Origin: Steromphala cineraria
Taxonomy: Eukaryota; Mollusca; Gastropoda; Trochida; Trochidae
Direction of reading: 5' to 3'
Assembly: GCA_916613615.1 (NCBI GenBank)
Contig: OU744733.1
Coordinates: 35,937,939 to 36,001,938 of the forward strand
Length of the DNA stretch: 64,000 bases
The notes under the pieces are model-generated. The model was not told where the DNA came from, did no database searches, and saw only the letters and a list, made by a program, of their open reading frames with translations. Shown here one piece after another: positions 34,030-45,351 of this stretch; position 1 is the stretch's first letter; every line of letters begins with the position of its first letter. The position numbers were made by a program, and so were the translations under genes.

Positions 34030-35411
34030 ATACTACAGACAGTGATCTATATCAAGAATAAAGAATTGTTTTTCCACATGTCAATAAATGATGATGACAT
34101 GTAGCTTTGTAGTCAAACATGTTTATAACTCAAAAGAATCTAAGGAACACTAGTATAATGTCCCCTATATATAATAATTTTTAATACCTCAGCACATGGT
34201 AAAGTTATGTATTTTATGACCATAGGCCCCCCCCCCCCAAAAAAAAATTTCTGGTCTTTACATTCAGACAAAAAAGATGAGACGACGCAGATTTCCAAAG
34301 TTATTTTCATTATTGAACATCTTGAAAAAAAGAAATAAATTTAAGTGAATTACTGCGTCTTTGAAGGTATTCATGGACAGAAACGAAAAACATTTTAAGA
34401 ACCTGAGTTTCAATGTCTTTTCTAGGCCACAAGACAAAATTTCTATTTTCCCCTTGTCAACATCTTGAAAAAAAGGCTTGATGCGGGGGTTTGAAACTGA
34501 CACGGTCGGAAACCAGAAACAATTTACTTTATTTTCTAGGCCTTATCATGAAATTTAAGAAAAACATATACTTCTCAGCATAGGTAGCCGCCACCGGCCA
34601 CACGTCATTTGGTCAGCATGCAATATATACATAATGTGTAAAATTTTCATAGATTTATTTAACAGCGGTATCTTCAACAGGCGAATAATAGAGAGATTTA
34701 TGTAATAGAATTCCTGTCAAGTAACAATAAAAATTGCGTAACAATTTTGATGTTTGAATAAGCATTGGCTTCTATTGTAACATCGTTTTTCCCTTATCAA
34801 AAAACATTTCTTTAAAGCATTGTTCAAACTTAACATTTTAATGTTTTTCGGTGACATGTCATTGCTTATTATTTAAAAATATTGATGTCATGTTCTTGTG
34901 TTCACAAAGATCATTCATATTGAATTACGGTTTTTAGTTTTGCAACACAGCCTCAACTTTGCAAATAATTATACTAGAAGTAAAAAAATAATGATTTTCA
35001 TCTCAGTTTCTGAAAACTGCCAATTATGAGTTTGTTTGGATTGTTCATATTGTGTTAAAAAATATTAACATCATCTTTTGACTTCAAACCAGGGAATTAA
35101 AAAGATCTCTTATTTGTTGAAAGCAGAGATACAATTGCAACCAGAGACTGATTTCTGTACATTAACATTTCAATCTTCTAAGAACAAAATTTCTAAAAAT
35201 TTAATCCTTTCCACGTAAACATACCAAAGTAAAATTATAATGCATCAAACCATTGCCCTTCAATTTCCTGGATTAGGCCTAAAAAATTCAAAAATATTCT
35301 GGTCTTCCTACAGCAATTATTATCATATTTCAACAAATAATTTTTGTAAATGAACATGTCAATTTTTCAACAGAAATATAACAAATATAGATTTTACATC
35401 AATTTGTCACT
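34030..35411. other. AT-rich interval, no gene recognised
   Basis: It includes a C11/A9 homopolymer run at about 34228-34248. No gene or element was recognised. Confidence 0.4.
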
Positions 35412-37000
35412 TTAAAAAGCCTCCTTAAAAGCACGTTTTTAGGAGGAATATGAGGGGGATGTTGGGATAATGTAAATAAATGGTTCCAATTGAAAGATAA
35501 TGTAATTTAAACTAAATGAAACAGTAATAAATAAACAAGTGAAGAAGCGAGCAAAGCTCACATACCCCCGCTCCCCACTTTGTTCAAAGAATTTCAAATA
35601 GTAAAACTGATTAATATTGGTTAAAGTATGATAGTTGAGTATACAGTAAGTCATTGTGTAAGTCTTCTTTCAACTGAAACCCAAATACCGAATTCATTAA
35701 TAGGTTTTACAATTAAAAGGGTACATCTAGAGATAATGGTTGATCTTTGTTTCAAATTTGAGGTAGTTATCATGAATATTCTACGAGATGCACTGAGGAA
35801 ATTATTTTTGTTGAGTCACTTTGTAAGTTATGTTTTCCAAAGAAACCACAGAGAAGAAAATCCATATATATCGTTTAACTCTCACAAGGCATATCCAGCA
35901 ATCATGATTGACATATGTAGCAAATTTGGTGAAGCTGAGATGTATATTTCATGAAATATGTTCAGGACAAAGTAATTTATTATAGAATCACTGTTTTAGT
36001 CATGTTTCCAAAAATTAAAAAAAATGTGATGGTCTAATCCTCAAATGGCACATCTAGGGATCATGGTTGATAAGTGTATGAAGTTTGGTGAAGCTAGCAT
36101 GAATAGTTTGGGAGATATGCTCCGGACAAAGAACTTGGTCATAGAGTCACTGTTTTAGTCATGTTTCAATGGAAACCGCCAAAAATTAAAAGAATGTGAT
36201 GGTCTAACCCTCAAAAGGCACAACTAGGGATCATGGTTAACATGTGTATGAAGTTTGATGAAGCTAGCATGCATAGTTTTGGAGATCTGCTCCGCACAAA
36301 ACGACTTCCTCAAAGAGTCACTTTTTAGTCACGTTTCCATGGAAACCGCAACAATGAAAATTCAGAAATAGTTCTTACCCTCAAAAGGCACAACTAGGGA
36401 TCATGGTTGACATCTGTATGAAGTTTGATGAAGCTAGCATGCATAGTTTTGGAGATATGCTCCGCACAAAACGACTTCCTCAAAGAGTCACTTTTTAGTC
36501 ACGTTTCCATGGAAACCGCAAAAATGAAAATTCAGAAATAGTTCTAACCCTCAAAAGGCACAACTAGGGATCATGGTTGACATTTGTATGAAGTTTGATG
36601 AAGCTAGCATGCATAGTTTTGGAGATATGCTCCGCACAAAAGTCTTCCTCAAAGAGTCTCTTTTTAGTCACGTTTCCATGGAAACCGCAAAAATGAAAAT
36701 TCAGAAATAGTTCTAACCCTTAAAAGGCACAACTAGGGATCATGGTTGACATGTGTATGAAGTTTGATGAGGCTAGCATGCATAGTTTTGGAGATCTGCT
36801 CCGCACAAAGTTTTGGGACGGACGGACGGACAGACGGACAGACGGACGGACGGAAAGAATGAACGCTATATACCCCCGCTTACGCTGTAAGGCGGGGGTA
36901 TAAATATATAATGTAAAGTTCAACCATACGATTCCTTTTTCTTACACAAAATGAATTAAAGGTGTTCATACAAAAATGGCTGCCAATAGAATTTAAAAGA
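35412..37000 (+). mobile_element. MITE family A, copy 5, split by a HINE
   Basis: The left part 35412-35534 (degenerate end, then 'gcacgtttttagg', 'ggttccaattgaaagataat', 'actaaatgaaacagtaata') and the right part from 36900 ('aaatatataatgtaaagtt', 'gcgattcc'-like, 'aaatggctgcca') are one family A copy. It was interrupted by the element 35535-36899. The 3' end has decayed. Confidence 0.8.
35535..36899 (+). mobile_element. HINE/pearl-like element, family 2, with 170-bp core array
   Basis: Begins CAAGTGAAGAAGCGAGCAAA with a GAGC-aaa-GCTC palindrome and the sub-terminal motif CATACCCCCGCT. The core unit ('caactagggatcatggttga', 'gtatgaagtttgatgaagct', 'agcatgcatagttttggaga') recurs at 36051, 36221, 36391, 36561 and 36730, with two more decayed units upstream (about 35725 and 35895). 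It ends with (GGAC/AGAC)n at 36817-36853 and the hairpin ATACCCCCGCTT...GGCGGGGGTAT. ATAAA lies on both sides. Non-coding; the 108-aa frame at 35628 lies in decayed core units. Confidence 0.88.
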
Positions 37001-37371
37001 ATCTTTATTATAAGTTCAGTCTCTGACTATGGATGATTTTTTTCAGTTTCTGGGTAACACTTCAAAGGGTTTTTTTAAAGAGAGAGATTATGAGTTGCAT
37101 CATGTATAACCTATGAAATATGTTTGATGTTTTCTTTCACATAATCAATTTGCCTTTAAGCTAGAAATGTTATTTTACTGCTTGGAAGTTGAAGTCAAGA
37201 TCTGTTACTCTTCTTTTCTGGGTAAGGCCAAGAAAAAAGTCATTCGTTTGTCAGTTTTAAACCCACCCATTAAGGCTTTTTGTTAAATGTTGACAAGAAC
37301 AGTATATACAAGTTTATTCCCATAACCTAGAAAAACATTGAAACATGAAATTAAAAATTCAAGCTGTTTCT
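37001..37371. other. interval without a recognised gene
   Basis: No recognisable feature beyond the decayed end of the split MITE. Confidence 0.4.
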
Positions 37372-37725
37372 GATTTAAACATATTTTATTCATGAAATGT
37401 ATACATGAACGGATTGGCCAACAAGCTCCGAAGAGCTTATATTAAGGCCGCTCCGATGCAGTTACACATATATAAATATAAAACTAATAGTAGTTAGTGA
37501 CACATGTCAGATTCAAAACTTAGCTTCACATATATTGGTTTTGCATGAATATGATGTTGTTTACGTGGCAGTCATTACATATTCAAGTGCTTATGAGATG
37601 TCAAATCGATTAGATTTTATGATAAATTTATGAATAGACTTTAATAATTTCTTAAGATCGTCGTTTGAAAGCGATGTACATCCCCTAAGTACTGTATCAA
37701 TACTGAATCCTTTCAAATAGAAAAA

Positions 37726-38985
37726 TAGAGCCATGGGCTCTGTAGCTCATCAGACTTTTGATGGAAAAAGGTTTTGACCCCTGTGACCCCATTTAGGGTC
37801 ATTGGGTCACAAAAGTCTACACACAACTTTTTAGCTCTCTAGACCATTTGGAACTGGAGGAGAAGATGAAAATAGGTTTTGAAGGTTGTGACCCCTGTGA
37901 CCCCATTTGGGGTCATGGGGTCACCAAACCTAAAATTTAGAATTCCCATTGGCCCAGGAGTCTACACACAACTTTTCAGCTCTCTAGACCTTTTGAAACT
38001 GGAGAAGAAGGAGTAAAATATGTTTTTAAGGCTTTGACCCCTTTGACCCCAATTGGGGTCAAGGGGTAACCAAACCTAAAATTTAGAATCCTCATTGGCC
38101 AAGGAGTCTGTACACAACTTTTTAGCTCTCTCGAACTTTTGGAACAGGAGAAGATGGAGTAAAATAGGTTTTTAAGGTTTTGACCCCTTTGACCCCAATT
38201 GGGGTCAAGGGGTAACCAAACCTAAAATTTAGAATCCTCATTGGCCAAGGAGTCTACATACAACTTTTTAGCTCTCTCGACCTTTTGGATCTGGAGAAGA
38301 AGATGAAAATAGGTTTTTAAGGTTTTGACCCCTGTGACCCCAATTGGGGTCATGAGGTCATGAAATCTTCAATTTAGAATTCCCATTGGCCAAGGAATCT
38401 ACACACAACTTTTTAGCTCTCTAGACCTTTAGGAACTAGAGAAAAAGATGAAAATAGGTTTTTAAGGTTTTGACCCCTGTGACCCCATTTGGGGTCATGA
38501 GGTCATGAAATCTACAATTTAGAATCCCCATTGGCCAAGGAGTCTACACACAACTTTTTAGCTCTCTAGACCTTTTGGAACTGGAGAAGAAGATGAAAAT
38601 AGGTTTTTAAGGTTTTGACCCCTGTGACCCCAATTGGGGTCATGAGGTCATGAAATCTACAATTTAGAATCCTCATTGGCCAAGGAGTCTACACACAACT
38701 TTTCAGCTCTCTAGACCTTTTGGAACTGGAGAAGAAGATGAAAATAGGTTTTTAAGGTTTTGACCCCTGTGACCCCAATTGGGGTCATGAGGTCATGAAA
38801 TCTACAATTTAGAATCCCCATTGGCCAAGGAGTCTCCATATCAAATTTGAGCTCTCTAGAGTCATTGGTTCTGGAGAAGAAGTCGAAAATGTGAAAAGTT
38901 TACGAGTGGACGGACGGACGGATGGACGGACGCCGGACGCCATGCCATGCCATAAGCCCATCGGGTCTTTCAGACCTGATGAGCT
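37726..38985 (+). mobile_element. HINE/pearl-like element, family 3, with 145-bp core array
   Basis: 5' palindrome AGAGCC-atg-GGCTCT, then TAGCTCATCAGA. The core unit ('tgacccc.gtgaccccaatt', 'ggggtca', 'ttagaatcc.cattggccaa', 'ggagtctacacacaactttt', 'agctctctagacctttt', 'ggagaagaagatgaaaatag') recurs at a regular 145-148 bp from about 37885 to 38757, roughly eight units. It ends with 'ggacggacggacggatggac' and the hairpin AGCCCATCGGGTC-tttca-GACCTGATGAGCT. It is inserted in an A5 run of the LINE. Non-coding. Confidence 0.88.
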
Positions 38986-39332
38986 AAAAATGAATTCTGT
39001 CTTATATCTGTGTATTTATGGCATGTGAAAAAATAATGTACAGCGTTTTCAATTGGGTGACCACATGAGTACTCTGGGCTGTCCGCAATATGTCTATTAA
39101 ACCCTTCTGCATTCAAATCACTACAACGGAGCCTGAGGCGGGAATGGATAATTTGACAAATTCTTAAACTGTAGTTAAGATCGAAATTAACATTTGTATT
39201 TCTAGATCCACAAAGCTTATTTTTGAAACCGAATAATGTCTCGATATTTTGGATGTTTGGATTTAATGAATTCCATAGTTTTATTGTGTCAGGCAAAAAA
39301 GACCGGGCATATGTCGCCGTTCTACACTTTAA

Positions 39333-39689
39333 AGGGGAAGTAGCACGTTTTCAGGGGGAATATAAGATGATGTCAGGAAAATGAAAATTAATGGTTCCAA
39401 TTGAAAGACAATGTATTTAAACTAAATGGAGCAGTAATAATTCAAATATTTAACGTAAAGTTTAGCCATGCGATTCCTTTTTCTTACACAAAATGAATTA
39501 AAGGTGTTCACACAAAAATGGCGGCCTATGTATTTTATGTGAATCTTCATACTTTGTCCTCCGACTATGGATGATTGACTTGTGTAATGACATTTTTGAC
39601 ACTGTCAAAATAATACATTTACCATTAACTTACAATTATCACTGAAAATTTTAAAATATAAAATTATCAAAAAACGTGCTACTGCCCCT
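39333..39689 (+). mobile_element. MITE family A, copy 6, inserted in LINE coding sequence
   Basis: TTAA at 39329-39332 and 39690-39693. Taking out the element and one TTAA fuses the LINE frame across the site (…SVRT, L, KCRTATYARSF…), which is direct evidence that TTAA is the duplicated target. Confidence 0.95.
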
Positions 39690-39833
39690 TTAAGGTTCGC
39701 ACTGATGTTTTTTCTCTGAGATTGTAGTCATTTGAACTGGGTGTTTTTGGTAGGAGGTCAATAAGATATTGAGGTGCTAGATTGTTTTTCATTTTATAAA
39801 AAGTAGTCAATTTAGATATATATCTACGTTCTG

Positions 39834-39897
39834 CTAGTGGTTTCTGATTCGTTTCGTCATAAATTGTCTTATGGCGAAACGAATCAGAAACCACTAG
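39834..39897. repeat. near-perfect inverted repeat at the LINE 5' break
   Basis: CTAGTGGTTTCTGATTCGTT plus TCG (39834-39856) is followed by an 18-bp spacer and the exact complement at 39875-39897. The spacer itself continues the pairing (CATAA/TTATG). The left arm is LINE coding sequence; the right arm is its inverted copy. Confidence 0.92.
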
Positions 39898-39928
39898 ACA
39901 AGCTATTTCTGAAGGTAGAGGGCTTTAA

Positions 39929-40160
39929 AGGTTCAGTAGCACGTTTTTTGATAATTTTATATTTTTAAATTTTCACTGATAATTGTACGTTAATGCTTAA
40001 TGTATTATTTTAATAGTGTCAAAAATCTCATTACACAAGCCAATCATCCATAGTCAGAAAACAAAGAATAAAGATTCACATAAAGTTCACTGGCAGCCTT
40101 TTTAATGTGAACACCTTTAATTTATTTTGTGTAAGAAAAAGGAATCGCATGGCATCCATT
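39929..40160 (-). mobile_element. MITE family A, copy 7, truncated
   Basis: Starts after TTAA (39925-39928) with 'aggttcagtagcacgttttt' and proceeds to 'aaaaaggaatcgcatggc', then breaks at about 40160 before the second inverted end. Confidence 0.85.
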
Positions 40161-40374
40161 TTTTTTCATCAACCTATTTATCTATCGGTATACATGTATA
40201 GAACAATTAATAGCTCATGAAAAAGGTTACAGTTGAGGAACATTTAAAAGCTTGTTTTTAAAATTTTTTATTCCCTTTAACAAAAAATTAATTCAAAATA
40301 ATATTCAATACTCAAATGTTCAGATCTAAAGGTTAGTCAGGTAATAATTAATGAGTATCTGCAGCATATGAAAT

Positions 40375-40535
40375 AGATTGGAAACCTAGCCTGTACTGAA
40401 GATTAATTGGTTAATTCCTTAGGGGAAAATAAGGAAAAATTTAAAAGTCAATGGTCCCGACCAAAAAAGGAACCGCATTCCTGGCAAAAAGGTGCCAGTT
40501 TAAGGTCTGGCAGACGAGCTATATTCTAAACACTG
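40375..40535. repeat. dispersed repeat F, copy 2
   Basis: 'gattaattggttaattcctt', 'ggtgccagtttaaggtctgg' and 'cagacgagctatattctaaa' match 16250-16400. Confidence 0.6.
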
Positions 40536-40735
40536 GTATCTGCAAAGATGTTATACCAATATATATGCTGTTCTAAATTAAGGGAAATATAAAAGACTCA
40601 AATGATGAAACCAATTACAGCTAAATTGAACTTCATTTCAACAAAGTTGCCACAACCATTCCCTTATCTCACACTCAATAAAATTCTCCTTAATGTTTTT
40701 TGGTCTTTATTGCAAATCTTTGTTTATGGAACCAT

Positions 40736-41515
40736 CAATCTAGTTCAAACTAGCTGTAATGTTTTTGTCCCATAAGTCCTTCATTTCATCTATTGACTTA
40801 GCCACTTGGTTCGTGTCGAGCATGCCTGAATCGACCAATGAAAAAATAACTGGCTCAGATCTTTAAAGGGGCAGTAGCACGTTTTTAGGGGGAATATGAG
40901 GTGATGTCAGGAAAGTGAAAATTAATGGTTCCAATATAAAGACAATGTATTTAAACTAAATGAAGCAGTAATAATTCAAATATATAACGTAAAGTTTAGC
41001 CATGCGATTCCTTTTTCTTACAAAAATGAATTAAAGGTGTTCACACAAAAATGGCCGCCAATGGAGTTTATGTGAATCCTCATATTTTGTCCTCTGACTA
41101 TGGGTGATTGGCTTGTTTATTTAGATTGTTGACACTGTCAATATAATACATTTAGCATTTACTTACAATTATAAGTGAAATATTTAAAATATAAAATTAT
41201 CAAAAAACGTGCTACTGCCCCTTTAAATTGGATGTTGGTAGAATTTTACAATGCATATGCGAAAAATGTAGACACAAATGTTAATAATTTGATGTAGGTA
41301 TTATGGGATATGAACATTACAGCTAGTTTTAACTAGCTATAGATTGCCCGATTCTAACAGCTAGTTTAAACTAGATTGTCTATTTCTAAGAGCTGAGCCA
41401 GTTTTTCATTGGTTGATTTCTGCACATACTGGACATGAAGTGATTATAGGCATGTCGCTAGATGTAATGTAGGACTTATTGGACATAAACATTACAGCTA
41501 GTTTTAACTAGATTG
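40736..41515. mobile_element. Mutator-like foldback MITE with long TIRs, holding a nested MITE A
   Basis: About 125-bp inverted ends: left CAATCTAGTTCAAACTAGCT + GTAATGTTT.TGTCC... to GGCTCAGATCT; right the complement, to 41515 (CTAGATTG). The terminal words contain the palindrome CTAGTT-ca-AACTAG. Flanking 9-mers TGGAACCAT and TAGGACCAT match at 7 of 9 and may be a decayed target duplication. An internal extra copy of the end lies at 41309-41390. MITE A copy 8 lies inside. Confidence 0.78.
40867..41222 (+). mobile_element. MITE family A, copy 8, nested in foldback MITE
   Basis: TTAA at 40863-40866 and 41223-41226; both ends intact. Confidence 0.93.
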
Positions 41516-43298
41516 TAGGACCATAAAGAGAAAATCTTCTCATAAAATGTGTAAGGGATGATCTAAAATTGAGAGAAATCCAATTTATACCTTTTTCTGT
41601 TCTAAAATTGAGACAAATCCAATTTATACCATTTACTATTACCATAAAATGTACACCAAGGATTTTTATGTCGTGCTTACGATGAGGTTATCAGGATAGT
41701 GTAGCCTCTTATAACATTTTTGACTACTAACCATGAAATCAAGTATTTTTTTTATGATTCAAATAATCCAATGGATTACATAAAAAGTGATCCTTAAATT
41801 AATGATTTGGAACATCAAGCAGCAGATTTTCCCTTGGTTGGTCGCAAAATTTTGCAATGAATTCAAGAAAAACAGTATGATTACTTTTTAAAATATTGAA
41901 ATCTGATAATGGATCTTTAACTGAAATGAAATTTTGTTTTAAATACCTTACTGAGTCTTTAAGATTTCAAAATAAAAAAGTATTTGACAATTATGGTTTA
42001 GATGGTTATGTTGTACTGGAGGGGAGCAATTAATTCTAATCAGATGGTGATAGAAAAGAGGTGAAATCAGCTAGGAGAAATATGGGAAATACATGCCAAG
42101 CCAGGAAATCATCTTGGAGCAGGCATTTGTTGGTGAGATAAATTTAAAATAAGAAATCCCTGATAAGAAATTTCATTTTGACATTTTTTAAGTTTGTTCT
42201 TATTGAAATTTTTGTAATTCAACAAAATGGCTTCATCTTGTATATTTACCTACTATATATATTTGGAAAATTTATTAACTGGCAACAGCTTTTTCTTTCT
42301 TATTCATAATGAAAAATACTTATTTAAATTTGTTTTCATCTTCAGTAAAGGAGTCCACAATTTTTTGCAATAATATTTCAAATTATTGCAAAACTATTTT
42401 TGCATTGAAAAAAATATTGACTGTTTGAATTGTCTCAATGTTTCAGGGTTGCATTTAATTAACTAAAGAGCCCATGCAATGCTCACTCACCTCCTAAATA
42501 GGAGTCAATGATATTTTCACAAAACATTAATTGAATGAGAAAGTATCCAACTGTGTCTGTTCGCTAATGAAGTTTATTGAATGGATAATGTAACAGGTGT
42601 TCTGACACTACAAAGTAATGATTGTAGAAAGAAAGAACTATTGAAAGACATCTCGACAGAGTTTGTACGTATCTTTCATAAGTGATTTTTGACAGTTTCC
42701 TAACTTTTATTTATTAAATTTTCATTAATTTCCTGTGCTACTTAGGAGCCAGAAAAAGTATTAATGTGCAGATATTGACACATTGATGTTACAAAAGATG
42801 CCAATTTCCCAATATTTGAGCAATTCCGCATGCTAGATGAAACCCTGATGTTTGATGGATTAACTGAAAAAAATACAAATTCTGCAATTAGAATTACAAA
42901 CATAAAAAAAGGCCAGAGTTCAAGCACAAATTCCTCGACAAATTTGTATACTTCAGGCACCAAAATCACCTTTTTGAGTATCAAGAGATCCAATTCTTAT
43001 CAACTAACGGCGCCGGAAAACTGACGCACCAAACTCTTTTAGTGTGTACCAGATCTCTCTATGATGAATCGGTTCCCTGAAGACATCGGTTCATCATATC
43101 GAGTAGATAAAGCAATAATATGCTCTTTAGAGATACTTCTACACATGAATGAATGCAATTTACAACCCCTATCAAACTCATGTGCCACTACTGACCTATA
43201 AAGAGATGTAAATCACCAGGTTATCAATCAAACAGAGATGGCGTTTCACGAACACTATGGATTTACTCTTTTTCAAACATTTGTAACAAAGCTTAATT
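41516..43298. other. AT-rich interval, no gene recognised
   Basis: Opposed overlapping frames at 42742-43024 have no recognisable domain. An imperfect hairpin lies at about 43070-43105 ('tgatgaatcggttcc...acatcggttcatcat'). Nothing else is evident. Confidence 0.45.
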
Positions 43299-43302
43299 TT
43301 AA

Positions 43303-43663
43303 AGGGGCAGTAGCATGTTTTTAGGGGGAATATAAGGTGATGTCAGGAAAATGAAAATTAATGGTTCCAATTGAAAGACAATGTATTGAATAAAGAATAA
43401 AGTTGATCGATGAACTAAATGGAGCAGTAATAATTCAAATATATAATGTGAAATTTAGCCATGCGATTCCTTTTTCTTACACAAAATGAATTAAAAAGGT
43501 GTTCACCCAAAATGGCCGCCAATGGATTTTATGCGAATCATCATACTTTGTCCTCTGACTATGGCTGATTGGCTTGTGTAATGATAATAAATTTAGCATT
43601 AACGTACAATTATCAGTGAAAATTTAAAAATTTAAATTATCAAAAAACGTGCTATTGCCCCTT
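43303..43663 (+). mobile_element. MITE family A, copy 9
   Basis: Left TTAA at 43299-43302. The right flank is mutated (TTTAGG), and the interior has a small insertion near 43392-43412. Confidence 0.88.
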
Positions 43664-44395
43664 TAGGAACTTAAAATGATCAATGAATAACTTGCATTTG
43701 TTTGAAATTTTAGAAGCTTCGTACCACTGTTTGATTAAAATCTGGGGAACTGACTAAGGAAAAGGTAACCCAAAACATCCTTGGCCAATAGGTATTGGAT
43801 CAAATCTCTTAAAATGAATTACTTGCTTGCAGAGACAAACTGCCCACGCATAGATAGGCTGACTGGTCAACATTTGCAGATGAGTTGACCGTATTTACTT
43901 CCAAGGTGCGATAATGAAAGTAATTTGACCAGCTTGCCACAAGCGTTTCCAAACTTAACGATTGTTTCAGTTTCAAACCCTGGTTTAATTATATATTATA
44001 TATTCTGGACCTCAGCATGACAGCTGCATGCTTAAGGATGATTTACTTCAGTTTGTAATTTTATTCCTTTGACTTCAGGCTTACGACAAAACTTGACTTC
44101 AATACAATATCAGTGATAATTTGGTGGTCTAGGTGTTCATGTTGTCTTCTTACTTAACAGTTACTAACAATATAATAGTCAATTTTTATGGAGCATATAT
44201 ATATATCTGTGCACATTACGTGCTCAAAGCGCTTAGTAACATATTACGCTTGGCCTATAAGCACAGAACACTCCCTGAGGGGAATACAATGGGTCATTTA
44301 TCAGACCCTAGAGGTTCAAATTCAAACAACAATCGTATCAACAACTACTGCAGGGTGGACAGACACCAGCATTAACCTTAGTTTCTTACCAAGCA
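43664..44395. other. interval without a recognised gene
   Basis: Short overlapping plus frames at 44133-44466 have no domain and run into SINE sequence. Confidence 0.4.
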
Positions 44396-44830
44396 GGAGA
44401 GGAGGAGATTTGGGGTTTAACGCCCTTTCAAGAGTATTTTACTTACGGTATATCATGGTTGCTTAGTATTATTGCAGGGAGACGTCTTTTCATGAAATTT
44501 TGTAATTAATTCATTAATATTTTGTGGCAGTTTATGATCACCCCTATTACATGCAAAGACCTCTTGAGCAGGTTTGTGTTTGATTTTAAAACAATGAATG
44601 TCAGAAAACATTTTTTATCTTCACTTAATTGGGCTAGTAATTTTTCTTTTGGGATAATAACTTTAAAAACTTTCTAGCCCGGTTTGCTAGTGATCTTGAA
44701 AAATTATTTCATACACTGGGTGGTACTACGCTGAAATTCAATGAAGGATTGCATGTAAACCTGACTGCATGTAGAACAGTTCTCTACTGCAGACAAAGTT
44801 GCTGAGCCCCTGGTGGGATTCTCGATCATA
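44396..44830 (-). mobile_element. tRNA-SINE, diverged and split
   Basis: 44396-44481 ('ggggtttaacgccctttcaa', 'agtattattgcagggagac') and 44706-44825 ('tgggtggtactacgctgaaa', 'ctctactgcagacaaagttg') match the two halves of the SINE at 6449-6756. About 220 bp of unrelated sequence separates them. Confidence 0.7.
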
Positions 44831-44996
44831 CCAAGGGTGACACCACAATTTTATCAATTCATACCCAGTGTCAAGTAGGGAATGAACCCTTCAAACTCTC
44901 AGATAATCCACCTTTCAATTGAGCTCTTTCCGTTGTTGCTGAACTACATCGATAACAGCAGACCAAGCATTACTCAGACATTATTCTTCATCTTAA

Positions 44997-45347
44997 AGGG
45001 GCAGTAGCACGTTTTTTGATAATTTTATAATTATTTTTTTTTACTAATAATTGTAAGTTAATATTAAATGTATTATTTTGACAGTGTCAAAAATCTCATT
45101 ACACAAGCCAATCATCCATAGTCAGAGGATAAAGTATGAAGATTCACATAAAATCCATTGGCGGCCATTTTGTTTAAACACCTTTAATTCATTTTGTGTA
45201 AGAAAATGGAAACGCATTGCTAAACATTACGTTATATATTTGAATTATAAATGCTCCATTTACTTTAAATGTTTTTCAATTGGAACCAATAATTTTCGTT
45301 TTCCTGACATCACCTTATATTCCCCCTAAAAACGTGCTACTGCCCCT
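44997..45347 (-). mobile_element. MITE family A, copy 10
   Basis: TTAA at 44993-44996 and 45348-45351. The 83-aa frame inside (45078-45329) is MITE sequence. Confidence 0.93.
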
Positions 45348-45351
45348 TTAA

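Larger units (their letters stand above)
37372..39897 (-). mobile_element. LINE 3' portion, interrupted by a HINE and a MITE
   Basis: Minus-strand protein blocks appear in LINE order. First (39894-39694) come PLAERRYISKLTTFYKMKN and APQYLIDLLP. Then, after the MITE, LPDTIKLWNSLNP (39290-39250), HSRLRLRCSDLNAEGFNRHI and a Cys/His region SPEYSCG..ENAVHYFFTCHKY. Then, after the HINE, a C-terminal block KGFSIDTVLRGCTSL...KFIIKSNRFDIS and a stop in 37720-37600. This order (post-RT linker, PDTIKLWN, HSRLRLRCSDLN, C-HC cluster, KFI..S.RF) is typical of CR1/L2-like LINE C-termini, from family knowledge. The 3' end is near 37372 ('gatttaaacatattttattc'); a matching 3' tail scrap lies at 58977-59020. 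The RT domain itself is missing, because the 5' side ends in a palindrome at 39834-39897. Confidence 0.88.

Noticed and set aside
42742..43024. overlapping 83-aa minus and 64-aa plus frames
   Set aside because: Opposite-strand frames in AT-rich DNA; neither shows a domain or splice sites.
45078..45329. 83-aa frame (and the similar frame at 53078-53263)
   Set aside because: Both are read-through of MITE family A; similarity between them reflects the repeat, not a gene family.
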